Shown here: piece after piece, positions 26,423-36,253 of the stretch
How the letters are laid out: each line of letters begins with the position of its first letter
Numbering within the stretch: the stretch's first letter is position 1
Source of the DNA: Pseudomonas alliivorans
GTDB lineage: Bacteria; Pseudomonadota; Gammaproteobacteria; Pseudomonadales; Pseudomonadaceae
DNA: 64,000 nucleotides
NCBI RefSeq assembly: GCF_017826695.1
Contig: NZ_JAFFZW010000002.1
Location: 496,001-560,000, forward strand
Direction of reading: 5' to 3'
Notes under the pieces: generated by a model
Told to the model about the DNA's origin: nothing
Databases searched by the model: none
Seen by the model: only the letters and a program-made list of their open reading frames with translations
Translations under genes and position numbers: made by a program

Positions 26423-27658
26423 CTAACCTTCAACGTCGGGATTCTCGATCAGTAACGCCATGCCTTGCCCACCACCGACACAGGCGGCAGCGATGCCGTA
26501 GCGCAGGTTTTCTTCGCGCAACTGGCGAGCCAGGGTCATGACCAGCCGTAAGCCGGTTGCAGCCAGGGGATGCCCGAGGCCAAGCGAACCGCCGTGGACA
26601 TTCAAACGGTCCGTATCGAGCTCCAGCATCTGGGCAACGGCGAGCACCTGAGCGGCCTGCGCTTCGTTGATCTCCAGACGCCCGATGTCGCTGAGCTTCA
26701 AGCCGCTGCGCTGCAGCAGCAACCGAATGGCCGGCGCCGGGCCGATGCCCATGAATTCGGGAGGCACACCCACCACGGCGCTGGCCAGCAGATGCGCGAG
26801 GACCGGGCCATCCGCTTGCGAGATCTTGCCGACCAGCGCCGCTGCTGCCCCGTCTACCACCGCGCAACTGTTGCCTGCGGTCTGCACACCGCCAGCCTGG
26901 ATGGAGCGCAGCCGCGACAAGGCCGCCAGCTGGGTAGCGCGGGGATGGCTGTCCTGCGACACACTGTACACGCCGCGAGGCAAGACGATGGCCCTGGGCT
27001 GATAACCGTCCAGCGCGAACGGCTCAGGCGTGACGGCCACGATTTCTGCGCTCGACCTGCCGCTGACCTGAGCCTGAAGCGCTCGCTCATGGCTCAGGCA
27101 CGCGTAGCCATCCACTTGCTCACGCGTAATACCGTGGCGCTGTGCGAGGTTGTCGGCGGTGGCGATCATGTTCATGTCGGGTGCCGGGTCGTATAGCGCT
27201 TCCCAGAGAAAATCCTTGAACTGCACACCTGCTCCCAGGCGAAAACCGCTGCGATGGGTATAGGCAGCAATCGGGTTGCGCGACATCGATTCGGCCGCAA
27301 CACACAGCGCCAGTTGTCCGCCCGACCCCAGATGCAGCGCCGCCTGGCGCAACAATTCGAGACCGGTCGCACAGATGCGCTGCACGCCCAGTGCAGGAAC
27401 GCTCTGCGCCACGCCGCAGTACAAGCCGATATGCCTGGGCAGCAGGTAGGCGTCAAAACTGGCCTGTGCCATTGATCCGGCCAGCACAGTATCGACCCGC
27501 CCCGCCTGGATCCCGGCCCGAGCCAGGACTTCGCGGCCGACCTTGATACCCAGATCGATCGGCGAAACCTGCGCCAGCGCACCGCTCAGATCGACCCAGG
27601 GCGTGCGCACCGACCCGATGATCGCCACGTCGCTGAAAGCCGAATACTGCCCGCTCAT
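26423..27658 (-). CDS. Thiolase family protein (acetyl-CoA acetyltransferase) of the ferulate cluster
   Basis: A 411-residue thiolase. The acyl-accepting Cys is in VQRICATGLEL (near residue 90), the His in GGSLGLGHPLAATG and the second Cys in CVGGGQGMAL, so the catalytic triad is complete. It overlaps the feruloyl-CoA synthase stop by 4 bases. Homologous genes (often called aat) sit beside fcs/ech/vdh in other pseudomonads, where a CoA-dependent beta-oxidative side branch of ferulate has been proposed. The main route via Ech does not need it. Confidence 0.88.
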   Translation of the reverse strand: MSGQYSAFSDVAIIGSVRTPWVDLSGALAQVSPIDLGIKVGREVLARAGIQAGRVDTVLAGSMAQASFDAYLLPRHIGLYCGVAQSVPALGVQRICATGLELLRQAALHLGSGGQLALCVAAESMSRNPIAAYTHRSGFRLGAGVQFKDFLWEALYDPAPDMNMIATADNLAQRHGITREQVDGYACLSHERALQAQVSGRSSAEIVAVTPEPFALDGYQPRAIVLPRGVYSVSQDSHPRATQLAALSRLRSIQAGGVQTAGNSCAVVDGAAAALVGKISQADGPVLAHLLASAVVGVPPEFMGIGPAPAIRLLLQRSGLKLSDIGRLEINEAQAAQVLAVAQMLELDTDRLNVHGGSLGLGHPLAATGLRLVMTLARQLREENLRYGIAAACVGGGQGMALLIENPDVEG

Positions 27659-29517
27659 TTCAAGGGTCCGGCACGCAACACGTCAGGTTCCTCGCCGCGA
27701 TACAGGGCGTCGACTATCGATGCGCGCCACTGCAACACCGCACGCTGGTTGATCGAGCCCTTGTCGGTGATTTCTCCACGGTCAATCGACGCAGGCTCGA
27801 CCAGCAGGCTGATCCACTCAAGACGACTGGCGTTACCGGTGGCATCGCGGTTCAAGCGGGCCAGCCAGTCTGAGAACCACTGGCGAACCGGTGCGCTGGC
27901 GAGGACCTCGCGGTCACTGGCACCGGCACTCAGTCCCGAAAGCTGGCGACAGTCGTAAAGCCTCGGGAAAACCAGAGCGCCAAGGCATTCACGGTCCGGC
28001 GCAGCGATGACCACATCCTGCACATAGGGCGAACCATCGAGTACCGCGCGGTTGCGCATCGGGCCGACGCTGACGAAAACCCCGGAAGACAGTTTGAAAT
28101 CCTCCGCCAGCCGTCCGTCGAACATCAATCCCAGCTCGGGCGCTTCGGGGTCGGCGAGCTTGATCGCGTCACCGGAGCAGTAAAACCCGTCTTCGTCGAA
28201 CACCTCGGCGGTCTGCTGTGGCGAGCGCCAGTAGCCGGGCATGATGTGCGGTCCACGAAAGCGGCCTTCCAGCTTGCCATCCACCGGCACCAGCCGAACT
28301 TCACAGCCCGGTGCCGGCAGGCCGATGTAACCGGCCATGGACAGCGGCCCTGTGGTAAAGGTGCAGGACGGCGCAGCTTCGGTCATACCCAGCCCGGCCA
28401 TCATGCGAATGCGCTCGCCGCAATGCTGCTCGGCGACACGATCCAGGCGGTCCCAGATGCTTTGCGACAGCCCGGCGGCGGCGAAGAAGAACAGTTTCAT
28501 GCGCGAAAAGAAGCGGTCGCGAAGTTCGGCGTCCTGCTCCAGCGCATTGACCAGTTCCTCCCAGCCCTTGGGCACGGTCAGATAAGCAGTCGGCGAGATT
28601 TCCTTGAGATTGCGCAGGGTTTCGGCGAAGCCCTGAACCGTGGGTTTGCCGTTGTCCAGATAGAACGTACCGCCGTTGTACAGCACGATGCCGACGTTGT
28701 GGCTGCCTCCAAACGTATGATTCCACGGTAGCCAGTCCACCAGCACCGGAGGCTCTTCACCGAACACCGGAAAGGTCTGGAGCAGCATTTGCTGGTTGGC
28801 GCAGAGCATGCGTTGCGTCGTGACAACAGCCTTGGGCAGCTTGGTCGAGCCGGAGGTAAATAGAAACTTGGCGATGCTGTCCGGCCCGGTAGCGTCGAAT
28901 GCTGCCTCGGCTTCCGCGCCGCCGGGGCGTGCCAGCAGGCTGTCGAACCGGATCCGGGATCGCCCGTCAAGCTGGCCGCGCACCGTAATGACTGGCGTGT
29001 CGGCGGGAATCACCGCGTCGATGGCGCGCTGAAATGGCTCGGCATCGCTGACGAACACCAGCCCCGGCTGCAATACCTCGCAAACGTGGCGCAATTTGGC
29101 GTGATCCTGGGACAGCACGGAATAGGCAGGCGATACCGGGCAATAGGGAATGCCGGCGTACATCGCTCCCAGGGCAATCTGCAGGTGTTCGATGTCGTTT
29201 CCCGAAAGCAGCGCCAGCGGTTTTTCGGCCGATAGCCCGTACTTGAGCAGGCTCTGCGCAATGGCGCGCACGCTGTCCAGCATCTCGGCATAGCTGACCG
29301 TGCGCCAGCCACCCAGGCTGTCGCGGGCGGCGAGGAAGGTCTGTTGCGGACGAACGTTGGCCCACTGCACCAGCCGGTCAAGCAAACGCCTGGGTAACTC
29401 GGCCAGAGGTTCGAGCGACCGCATGTGCAGAATGCCCTGCTCCTCGCGTACCTCAACGGCAGGATGGCCAATGCTCACCTGACGGTAGCGTGGCGGATTG
29501 ATTTCGATGTGCGACAT
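27655..29517 (-). CDS. fcs: Feruloyl-CoA synthase
   Basis: A 620-residue acyl-adenylate-forming enzyme. FLFTSGSTKLPKAVVTTQRM is the P-loop/A3 motif, GLGMTEAAP the A5 motif and YWRSPQQTAEVFDEDGFYCSGDA the A6-A7 region. It activates ferulate (and p-coumarate or caffeate) to the CoA thioester with ATP. ATG 29517 (MSHIEINPPRYRQVSIG) is the family-like start, lying 44 codons into a longer open frame. A 175-bp gap to vdh contains no recognisable feature. Confidence 0.9.
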   Translation of the reverse strand: MSHIEINPPRYRQVSIGHPAVEVREEQGILHMRSLEPLAELPRRLLDRLVQWANVRPQQTFLAARDSLGGWRTVSYAEMLDSVRAIAQSLLKYGLSAEKPLALLSGNDIEHLQIALGAMYAGIPYCPVSPAYSVLSQDHAKLRHVCEVLQPGLVFVSDAEPFQRAIDAVIPADTPVITVRGQLDGRSRIRFDSLLARPGGAEAEAAFDATGPDSIAKFLFTSGSTKLPKAVVTTQRMLCANQQMLLQTFPVFGEEPPVLVDWLPWNHTFGGSHNVGIVLYNGGTFYLDNGKPTVQGFAETLRNLKEISPTAYLTVPKGWEELVNALEQDAELRDRFFSRMKLFFFAAAGLSQSIWDRLDRVAEQHCGERIRMMAGLGMTEAAPSCTFTTGPLSMAGYIGLPAPGCEVRLVPVDGKLEGRFRGPHIMPGYWRSPQQTAEVFDEDGFYCSGDAIKLADPEAPELGLMFDGRLAEDFKLSSGVFVSVGPMRNRAVLDGSPYVQDVVIAAPDRECLGALVFPRLYDCRQLSGLSAGASDREVLASAPVRQWFSDWLARLNRDATGNASRLEWISLLVEPASIDRGEITDKGSINQRAVLQWRASIVDALYRGEEPDVLRAGPLK

Positions 29518-29692
29518 TGAGGGTCTGGGTTCGGAACTCACGAGCGTCTCTCCGTCAAGGCACGCGTGCACCGAACGGCACACGGCGGTTCGTGGCAGGC
29601 GTTGCAGCGGCTGGCTGCGGCCTTGTTGTTGGTAAGCATGACTGGTCACCGCAGCGCCCCGTTCCGGGACGGCCGGGTGGACGTGAACAGCT

Positions 29693-31141
29693 TCAGATCG
29701 GGTAGTGCCGCGGCCCGTCCTGCAATGTCACCCAACGCAACTGAGTGAAGTGCTCGATCGACGCTTTGCCGCCAAAACTGCCATAACCACTGGACTTGAC
29801 CCCACCAAACGGCATTTGCGCTTCGTCATGGACGGTGGGCCCGTTGATGTGGCAAATGCCCGATTCGACCCGTTGCGCCAGCGCCAGGGCGCGGGCAGTG
29901 TTGCGACTGAAGATCGCTGCCGACAGGCCGAACTCCGAGTCGTTGGCCAGGCGCAGCAGCTCCTCATCACCGTCCCCACGAATCATCACCGCAACAGGCC
30001 CGAAGGATTCTTCGCGGTACAGACGCATACTGTCGGTGACATCGTCCAGCAAGGTGGGCTGCAGGATGCTGCCCTGGAGCTGTCCGCCCGCAATCATCCT
30101 TGCGCCCTGGCCGACAGCATCGTCGATCAACGCCTTGATGCGCGTTCCAGCGCCAGCATCGACCAGCGAGCCCAGCACCGACGTGCTGTTGTCAGGAGCG
30201 CCGGCACGCAGCGTTCCGATCTTGGCCACCAGCTTCGAGACAAACGCATCGGCCACTTTCCTATCTACGATCAGGCGCTCGGTGGACATGCAGATCTGGC
30301 CCTGATTGAAGTAGGCACCGAATGCTGCGGCTTCCACAGCAGCGTCCAGATCGGCATCGTCCAGCACCAGAAACGGTGCCTTGCCGCCCAACTCCAGCAA
30401 GGCCGGTTTCAGATGACGGGCCGAGAGTTCACCAACGATGCGTCCCACGGGCGTAGAACCGGTGAAATTGACTCGACGCACCGCCGGATTGGCGATCAGC
30501 CGCTCGACGATGGCCGGCGCATCGGCAGGTGCATTACTGATCACATTGATCACGCCGTCGCCCAATCCCGCTTCCTGCAACACCTGACCAATCAGGCGAT
30601 GCACGGCCGGGCTCAGTTCGGAAGCCTTGAGCACCACGGTATTGCCACAGGCGAGCGGCATGGCGATGGCGCGTGTGGCCAGAATCACCGGCGCATTCCA
30701 CGGTGCAATACCCAGCACCACACCGCAGGGTTGACGCAGCGCCATGGCAAAACTGCCGGGCACATTGGAAGGAATGATCTCGCCATTGATCTGGGTCGTC
30801 ATGGCCGCTGCTTCACGCAGCATGCTGGCCGCCAGGTTCACGTTAAAGCCGTACCAGTCAGCCATCGCACCGGTCTCGGCAGCCGCCGCGATAAATTCGG
30901 CGCTGCGCGCCTGCAATTGCTCCGCCGCCCGCATCAATCGGGCACGGCGCTCACCCGGAGCCATCGCTGACCAGGCGGGAAATGCGGCCTGAGCGGCAGC
31001 GACCGCCGCATCGGCGTCTTCAAGGGTGGCGGCAGCAACGCGCGAAACGACTTCACCGGTCACAGGATTGCAACGTTCAAACGTTCGTCCGTCGCGGGCG
31101 GGGCACGACTGGCCGCCAATCAGCAGGGGCACGTCCAGCAT
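29693..31141 (-). CDS. vdh: Vanillin dehydrogenase
   Basis: A 482-residue NAD(P)-dependent aldehyde dehydrogenase, the same length as known Pseudomonas Vdh enzymes. Catalytic Glu is in LLELGGKAPFLVLDD and catalytic Cys in FNQGQICMSTERLIVD; the cofactor loop is FTGSTPVGR. It oxidises vanillin to vanillate, the substrate of VanAB. It lies 100 bp downstream of ech and upstream of fcs on the same strand. Confidence 0.9.
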   Translation of the reverse strand: MLDVPLLIGGQSCPARDGRTFERCNPVTGEVVSRVAAATLEDADAAVAAAQAAFPAWSAMAPGERRARLMRAAEQLQARSAEFIAAAAETGAMADWYGFNVNLAASMLREAAAMTTQINGEIIPSNVPGSFAMALRQPCGVVLGIAPWNAPVILATRAIAMPLACGNTVVLKASELSPAVHRLIGQVLQEAGLGDGVINVISNAPADAPAIVERLIANPAVRRVNFTGSTPVGRIVGELSARHLKPALLELGGKAPFLVLDDADLDAAVEAAAFGAYFNQGQICMSTERLIVDRKVADAFVSKLVAKIGTLRAGAPDNSTSVLGSLVDAGAGTRIKALIDDAVGQGARMIAGGQLQGSILQPTLLDDVTDSMRLYREESFGPVAVMIRGDGDEELLRLANDSEFGLSAAIFSRNTARALALAQRVESGICHINGPTVHDEAQMPFGGVKSSGYGSFGGKASIEHFTQLRWVTLQDGPRHYPI

Positions 31142-31241
31142 GATGATTCCTCTTTATTGTATTTGTAGGGAATGCAGTGCAGCGTTTGTTCACATTAGCC
31201 TCGACAGGTCATCCGGCATAGCGAGCCATGCAGGATGCGAG

Positions 31242-32072
31242 TCAACGCTTGTAGGCCTGCAGACCTGGCTTGATGCTTTTGTCGTCGAGGAACTGTTTCA
31301 TGCCCTGCTCGCGACCGCCTTCCTTGTCCAGCAGACGCGACTGATCGAGTTTGGCGTACAGGTAATCTTCGTTCTGCTCCCAGGTGAGTTCGCGGCAGCG
31401 CTTGAAGCCATGCTTGGCAGCGCGCAGTACAACCGGGTTTTTTTCAAGCAGATTGAGCGCCAGATCGATGGTCACCTGACGCAGTTGCGCCAACGGCACG
31501 CTTTCGTTGACCAGGCCCATTTCAGCAGCCTTGCGGCCATCGAAGGTCTTGCCGGTCATGATGTAATACAGCGACTGACGATGGCCCACGGTATCGGCCA
31601 TGGCTTTGCTGACCAGATTGCCCGGCGGGATACCCCAGTTGATCTCCGAGAGACCGAACGTGGCTTCGTCGGCGCAGATAGCCAGGTCACACGCCACCAG
31701 CGGACTGAAACCACCTCCGAAGCACCAGCCGTTGACCATGGCGATGGTCGGCTTGGCGTACATGCGCAGCAGTTTCCACTGCCATTGGGATGCTTCACGA
31801 CGGATCTTTTCCTGAAGAATCTCCGGACCGGCGTCCACTTCACGGAAGTACTCCTTGAGGTCCATACCGGCCGTCCAGGCATCACCGGCACCGGTCAGAA
31901 CCAGCACGCCGGCCTCAGGATCCTGTTCCAGCGTCTCCAGCACATCGATCATCTCCCTGTTCAGCGTCGGGCTCATGGCGTTGCGCTTTTCCGGGCGGTT
32001 GAGGATGACCCAGGCAATGCCCTGCTCGATTTCGACCTTGACGGTGGTCCAGCGGCCTTCGTACGTGCTCAT
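31242..32072 (-). CDS. ech: p-Hydroxycinnamoyl-CoA hydratase/lyase (feruloyl-CoA hydratase/lyase)
   Basis: A 276-residue crotonase-fold enzyme. The catalytic residues known for the P. fluorescens enzyme fall at the same numbers: Ser123 (GGGFSPLVAC) and Glu143 (FGLSEINWGIPPG). It hydrates feruloyl-CoA and cleaves it to vanillin and acetyl-CoA. AAGAGAG precedes the start. It is the first gene of the leftward ech-vdh-fcs-thiolase set and diverges from a MarR regulator across an AT-rich palindrome-bearing gap. Confidence 0.95.
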   Translation of the reverse strand: MSTYEGRWTTVKVEIEQGIAWVILNRPEKRNAMSPTLNREMIDVLETLEQDPEAGVLVLTGAGDAWTAGMDLKEYFREVDAGPEILQEKIRREASQWQWKLLRMYAKPTIAMVNGWCFGGGFSPLVACDLAICADEATFGLSEINWGIPPGNLVSKAMADTVGHRQSLYYIMTGKTFDGRKAAEMGLVNESVPLAQLRQVTIDLALNLLEKNPVVLRAAKHGFKRCRELTWEQNEDYLYAKLDQSRLLDKEGGREQGMKQFLDDKSIKPGLQAYKR

Positions 32073-32126
32073 CGTGGTGCTCTCTTGTTTTGATTGGAAG
32101 ATGAATCAAACCTAAACCGGAAAATT

Positions 32127-32163
32127 AGTTATGTCAATTAACTGTTATTAACGTTAATTAACA
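32127..32163. promoter_or_regulatory. Candidate MarR operator region between ech and marR
   Basis: The 208-bp divergent gap contains AGTTA-N7-TAACT (32127-32143), immediately followed by a longer near-palindrome centred on TTAACGTTAA (32148-32157) with TGTTA and TAACA at its flanks. Stacked AT-rich inverted repeats between a MarR gene and its target are typical operators; feruloyl-CoA is the known inducer for FerR/FerC-type MarR proteins. Binding is inferred. Confidence 0.55.
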
Positions 32164-32280
32164 TTTACCGCACTCCATTCGGATATGCTGGTCACAACTG
32201 TGAATGCCCATGGCCTTCGCTCGCTAACACCGGCACACTGCCGGAAACATTGCTCATCACCCAAAAGGACTGGATTTTCA

Positions 32281-32769
32281 ATGGCCAAGCCATCCGACAT
32301 CGCCACCCTCTGCCCAACCACGGCACAGGTTACCGAGGCGTCGTTGCCTATGGACTCCGCACTGGATGACCTGATCGGTTACGCCATGCGCCGGGCACAG
32401 CTCAAACTTTTCCAGAACCTCATTGCACGTTTGTCCAGTCACGATCTTCGACCCGCGCAGTTCTCCGCGCTGGCGATCATCGACAAGAACCCGGGCCTGA
32501 TGCAGGCAGATCTCGCCAGGGCGCTGGCCATCGAGCCGCCGCAGGTCGTACCGCTTCTGAACAAGCTGGAAAGCCGTGCGCTGGCAGTCCGTCTGCGCTG
32601 TAAACCGGACAAGCGGTCCTACGGGATCTTTCTCAGCAAGACAGGCGAAACCCTGCTCAAGGAGCTGAAACAGATCGCCGCGGAAAGCGACCTGGATTCC
32701 ACGTCGGCCTTGAACAGTCAGGAGCGCGAGGAATTGCTGCGTCTGCTGAAAAAGGTCTACCAGGCCTGA
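32281..32769 (+). CDS. MarR-family regulator of the ferulate genes
   Basis: A 162-residue MarR protein with a winged HTH (LRPAQFSALAIIDKNPGLMQADLARALAIEPPQVVPLLNKLESRALAVRLRCKPDKRSYGIFLSKTGETLL). ATG 32281 follows AAAAGGA. It diverges from ech. By analogy with FerR/FerC regulators it would repress ech-vdh-fcs until a hydroxycinnamoyl-CoA binds. The N-terminal ~25 residues before the first helix are longer than in most MarR proteins. Confidence 0.87.
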   Translation: MAKPSDIATLCPTTAQVTEASLPMDSALDDLIGYAMRRAQLKLFQNLIARLSSHDLRPAQFSALAIIDKNPGLMQADLARALAIEPPQVVPLLNKLESRALAVRLRCKPDKRSYGIFLSKTGETLLKELKQIAAESDLDSTSALNSQEREELLRLLKKVYQA

Positions 32770-32778
32770 AGCCAGGCA

Positions 32779-32799
32779 CGCCAGCGACGGTCGCTGGCG
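32779..32799. terminator. Hairpin after the marR gene
   Basis: CGCCAGCGA, a three-base loop and TCGCTGGCG form a perfect nine-base-pair stem 10 bp after the marR stop and 38 bp beyond the convergent MetA-like gene. No T-run is present. Confidence 0.5.
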
Positions 32800-32836
32800 G
32801 CACGTCTGACTGGAGCCCCCCAGCTCACTACGGCGC

Positions 32837-33784
32837 TTACAACCTGTGCAGGAAATTGAGCACCACCTTGTTCCCTTCCGTACGGTTCTCAGCGCCTTGC
32901 TCGACGTAACTGTTCACCGTCAGCACGTTCTCCTTGCTGAATGCGTAGAGAAACCCCGGCCCGATGGCCCAGACCTTCTCCTTGCGTCCACTCACGTCAT
33001 GCCCATCCACCTGGGTATCGGTGAACTGCCTGAGCCAGTAGCCGTTGAGTCCCACGGAAAATTGCTCGCTGACGGCGTACTGCAAGGTCAGGTTTGCGTG
33101 CAATGCCTGTCCGGCCTGAGTGTCGGAAGCGTTGCCGAAGCCTGCCTGCGGGTCGTCGTTCTTGCCGTTCCACAGGTACATGAAGCGGCCGCTGGCCGAC
33201 CATTTCGGTGAGAACCAGTAGGTCGCGGCGTAGTACGGGTTGAACGACCAGAAATTGCTGCCGGGATTGATCGAACGATTTCGGTCGTAAGAGCCAATCG
33301 GAATCGCAATGTCGGCCTCGACCCGTTGAGTCAGCAGCGGGCTGCCATCGGCATTTGAAATCGTTGGCAGTTGCAGAAACGGGCCGATGATCAAATCACC
33401 AAAACCGGCCCTGGAACTGAGGGCCGAGTTGCCCAGACCGTCATCGACGTCGACATGCGCCAACGACGTGTTGATCGCCGTGATACCGGGCATCGCGCCA
33501 TTGGCCAGAGGGGGTGCGAGGTAAATGAGCTGGGTGGTCAGCGCCAGCACTTCCACGTCCTGTCTGGGCAATTGCAACTTATCGCCATTGACGTCATTGA
33601 AACGGTCGGCCTTGGCGAAGTTGGCGTACTCCTCCAGGTACCAACCCGGCCCGGCCGGCGCGGGAGAACCATCGTAGAAACTGGTATTGCCCAGATTGAG
33701 GCCGGGCAAGTCATACGCGTGAGCGGTTGATGACAGGGTGACAAATGCTGCGGCCACGACGGTACGCAAGATAGACTTCTGCAT
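32837..33784 (-). CDS. Outer-membrane 'MetA-pathway of phenol degradation'-type protein
   Basis: A 315-residue protein with a signal peptide (MQKSILRTVVAAAFVTLSSTAHA). The mature part alternates aromatic strands and ends ...EGNKVVLNFLHRL, as in the Phenol_MetA_deg barrel family (SphX-like), thought to be porins for aromatic substrates. ATG 33784 was preferred over one 12 codons upstream because it starts a normal signal peptide behind a purine-rich site. Its place after calA-calB suggests uptake of a lignin-derived aromatic. Confidence 0.82.
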   Translation of the reverse strand: MQKSILRTVVAAAFVTLSSTAHAYDLPGLNLGNTSFYDGSPAPAGPGWYLEEYANFAKADRFNDVNGDKLQLPRQDVEVLALTTQLIYLAPPLANGAMPGITAINTSLAHVDVDDGLGNSALSSRAGFGDLIIGPFLQLPTISNADGSPLLTQRVEADIAIPIGSYDRNRSINPGSNFWSFNPYYAATYWFSPKWSASGRFMYLWNGKNDDPQAGFGNASDTQAGQALHANLTLQYAVSEQFSVGLNGYWLRQFTDTQVDGHDVSGRKEKVWAIGPGFLYAFSKENVLTVNSYVEQGAENRTEGNKVVLNFLHRL

Positions 33785-33871
33785 CCTGAAATTCCTTCGG
33801 TTTTTTATTGTTGTTTTCAAAGCCCCCCCGACAGCACGGACATGCCGTCGGAGTCACATCAACCACTCGCG

Positions 33872-34642
33872 CTACACGTAAGTGGCGGCCAACCCTCCAT
33901 CCACCGGCAGGTTCACGCCGTTGATCCAGCGCGACGCGTCGGAACACAGAAATGCGATCACCTCGGCGACCTCATCGGCCTGGGCCGGACGTTTCATGCG
34001 TGCACCGTCCCTGGCAATGCGCGCTTCACCCAGCATGGTGACAAAATCTCCCAGAATCGGTGTGAACACAGGCCCCGGAGCCACGCAGTTGATGCGTATC
34101 GAGTGATCGCGAAACCAGGCCTGCGACTGCTGGAACGTCCAGACAATCAGTGCTTCCTTGAAGTACTGATAGCACGTCTCCTGCGCCACCGGGTTGGCCG
34201 CCAGCCACGCCTGACCTTCGGCATAGCTTTCGGTCGCAGCCAGCGCCTTGTGCAGCTCCAGGCGTTCCGGCCATTGCGCACCAAGAACCGAAGCTACATT
34301 CACGATGCTGCCGCCCGGTGCAATGCGTGGCAGCAGGCTCTGAGTCAGATGGCGCAGCCCCAGGTAATTGACCTTCGCCACGATCTCGGACGGGGCGGTG
34401 CCCGGCACGCCTGCGATATTGCACAGCGCGTCGACCTGCACGGGCAGTTTTTCGATCAGCGCATCGATACTGGCGGGATCGCCAAGATCCGCCTGAAAAA
34501 AACTGTCCAGAGTCAATTGCGGTTCGTGGCGATCAACACCGATTACTTTGGCACCCTGGAAGCGGGCCAGCCTCGCCACCTCGGCACCGATACCGGAAGA
34601 CACGCCAGTCACGATCAGGGTTTTGTTGTTCAGGTTCATCAT
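33872..34642 (-). CDS. calA: Coniferyl-alcohol dehydrogenase (SDR)
   Basis: A 256-residue SDR with TGVSSGIG (residues 12-19), NIAGVPGT, and Ser in NVASVLG. In place of the usual YxxxK it has CYQYFKEALIVW, giving Tyr and Lys with the right spacing. CalA of Pseudomonas sp. HR199 (255 residues) oxidises coniferyl alcohol to coniferyl aldehyde and shares this unusual region. The next gene upstream on the strand is a fitting aldehyde dehydrogenase (55-bp gap). Confidence 0.85.
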   Translation of the reverse strand: MMNLNNKTLIVTGVSSGIGAEVARLARFQGAKVIGVDRHEPQLTLDSFFQADLGDPASIDALIEKLPVQVDALCNIAGVPGTAPSEIVAKVNYLGLRHLTQSLLPRIAPGGSIVNVASVLGAQWPERLELHKALAATESYAEGQAWLAANPVAQETCYQYFKEALIVWTFQQSQAWFRDHSIRINCVAPGPVFTPILGDFVTMLGEARIARDGARMKRPAQADEVAEVIAFLCSDASRWINGVNLPVDGGLAATYV

Positions 34643-34697
34643 CGTGCACTCTTGTTGTTGTAGGTTGAGCCTGTGTTTCCCAGCCTGTGAACAGCAC

Positions 34698-36179
34698 TCA
34701 GAATGGGTAGACCGGAGCCTGATTCTTCACCGTGACCCATTGCCATTGGCTGTACTCGTCCCCGTCGGATGGGCTGCCGACGCTGCTGCCGTTGCCTGAT
34801 GAACCACGCCCGCCAAAAGAGTTGATGCATTCGTCCGCCACTGTCTGGTCATTGATATGCAGCAAGCCGCACTTGAGGCGGTCACCGATGGCCATCGCGC
34901 GGCCGACCGACGGCGAGATCACCGCCGCCGCCAGCCCGTATTCGCTGCGATTGGCCAGCTCGATCGCCTCCTCATCCGTGGAGAATGACACGACAACCGC
35001 CACAGGCCCGAACACTTCTTCTTCAAACACCCGCATACCCGGTTTCACGTGACTGAGCACCGTCGGACGATAGAACAGGCCATCGTATTCGCCGCCGGTT
35101 TCCAGTTGTGCGCCGGCCTCGATGCTTTCACTGACCAGCGCATGCACACGCTGTAATTGACGAGCATTGATAAGCGGCCCCAGTGCGGCCTCACCGCGCG
35201 CGGCGTTGCCGACGGTCAAGGCGCGCGCCTTGTCGGCCAGCGTACGGGTGAAGGCAGCGGAGATGGATTCGTGGACCAGGATCAGCCCGGTCGCCATGCA
35301 GATCTGGCCCTGATGCAGCCAGGCACCGAACGCCGCATTAGAGGCCGCCAGGTCCAGGTCGGCATCTTCCAGAATGATCAACGGGTTCTTGCCGCCGAGC
35401 TCCAGCGAGACCTTCTTGAGGTTGCGCCCCGCCGTCTCGCCCACCTTGCGGCCTGCAGCAGTGGAGCCGGTGAAGGTAATCATTTGCACGTTGGGGTCGC
35501 GGCACAGGGCCTCACCTGCATCCGCAGCGCCGGGCAAAACGTGGAGCAGGCCCTTGGGCAGACCGGCCTGTTCGAACAGACGGGCAATGAGGAAACCGCC
35601 GCTGACCGGTGTCTGAGGGTCCGGTTTGAGCACCACCGCGTTCCCCGCCGCCAATGCAGGCGCAACCGTGCGCAGCGACAGGACCAGTGGAAAGTTGAAC
35701 GGTGAAATCATCCCGATCACGCCATGCGGTACGCGTCGCGCGTACGACAACCGCCCCGCCGCGCTGGGCAGCATCATCCCGTGACCATGAGCCTGAGACA
35801 ACATCCCGGCCGCCTGACGCAGCAACACGATGGCTTCACGTACCTCATGTTCACCCTTGGGCAGGCTGCCGCCGGTCTCGCGCGCCACATACAACGATAA
35901 TTCATCGAACGAGCGGACAGCCTGGTCGGCGGCCAGCAAAAATATTTCCGCTTTCTCGCGAGGCCCCATCGCGGCCCAGGCTGGCTGGGCCAGTGCGGCT
36001 TCACGACAGGCGACTGCGATATCGGCGGCATCCGCCATGGCGGTGTTCATCAGCAATTCACCGGTGGCAGGCTCGATCACCGGACGCAAGGGCGCCGCTG
36101 ACGGTACCCAGTCACCGTTGAAAATACAGTTGGCTACGATTGCGGGTTGCAGCAGAGACACAGGCTCAGACACTGACAT
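34698..36179 (-). CDS. calB: Aldehyde dehydrogenase, probable coniferyl aldehyde dehydrogenase
   Basis: A 493-residue ALDH. FTGSTAAGRKVGE is the cofactor loop, VSLELGGKNPLIILED carries the catalytic Glu, and WLHQGQICMATGLILV the catalytic Cys. ATG 36179 lies 75 bases after a sigma-54 type promoter on the same strand. With calA it would convert coniferyl alcohol to ferulate, feeding fcs. It also resembles benzaldehyde-type dehydrogenases, so p-hydroxybenzaldehyde or other aromatic aldehydes are alternatives. Confidence 0.82.
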   Translation of the reverse strand: MSVSEPVSLLQPAIVANCIFNGDWVPSAAPLRPVIEPATGELLMNTAMADAADIAVACREAALAQPAWAAMGPREKAEIFLLAADQAVRSFDELSLYVARETGGSLPKGEHEVREAIVLLRQAAGMLSQAHGHGMMLPSAAGRLSYARRVPHGVIGMISPFNFPLVLSLRTVAPALAAGNAVVLKPDPQTPVSGGFLIARLFEQAGLPKGLLHVLPGAADAGEALCRDPNVQMITFTGSTAAGRKVGETAGRNLKKVSLELGGKNPLIILEDADLDLAASNAAFGAWLHQGQICMATGLILVHESISAAFTRTLADKARALTVGNAARGEAALGPLINARQLQRVHALVSESIEAGAQLETGGEYDGLFYRPTVLSHVKPGMRVFEEEVFGPVAVVVSFSTDEEAIELANRSEYGLAAAVISPSVGRAMAIGDRLKCGLLHINDQTVADECINSFGGRGSSGNGSSVGSPSDGDEYSQWQWVTVKNQAPVYPF

Positions 36180-36253
36180 GGTGAAACTCCGGCTTTTATG
36201 TTTGTAATCGCAGCGCCCTTGGTAAGGATCGCTTGCGCCGTGCTCAGTCCTCA

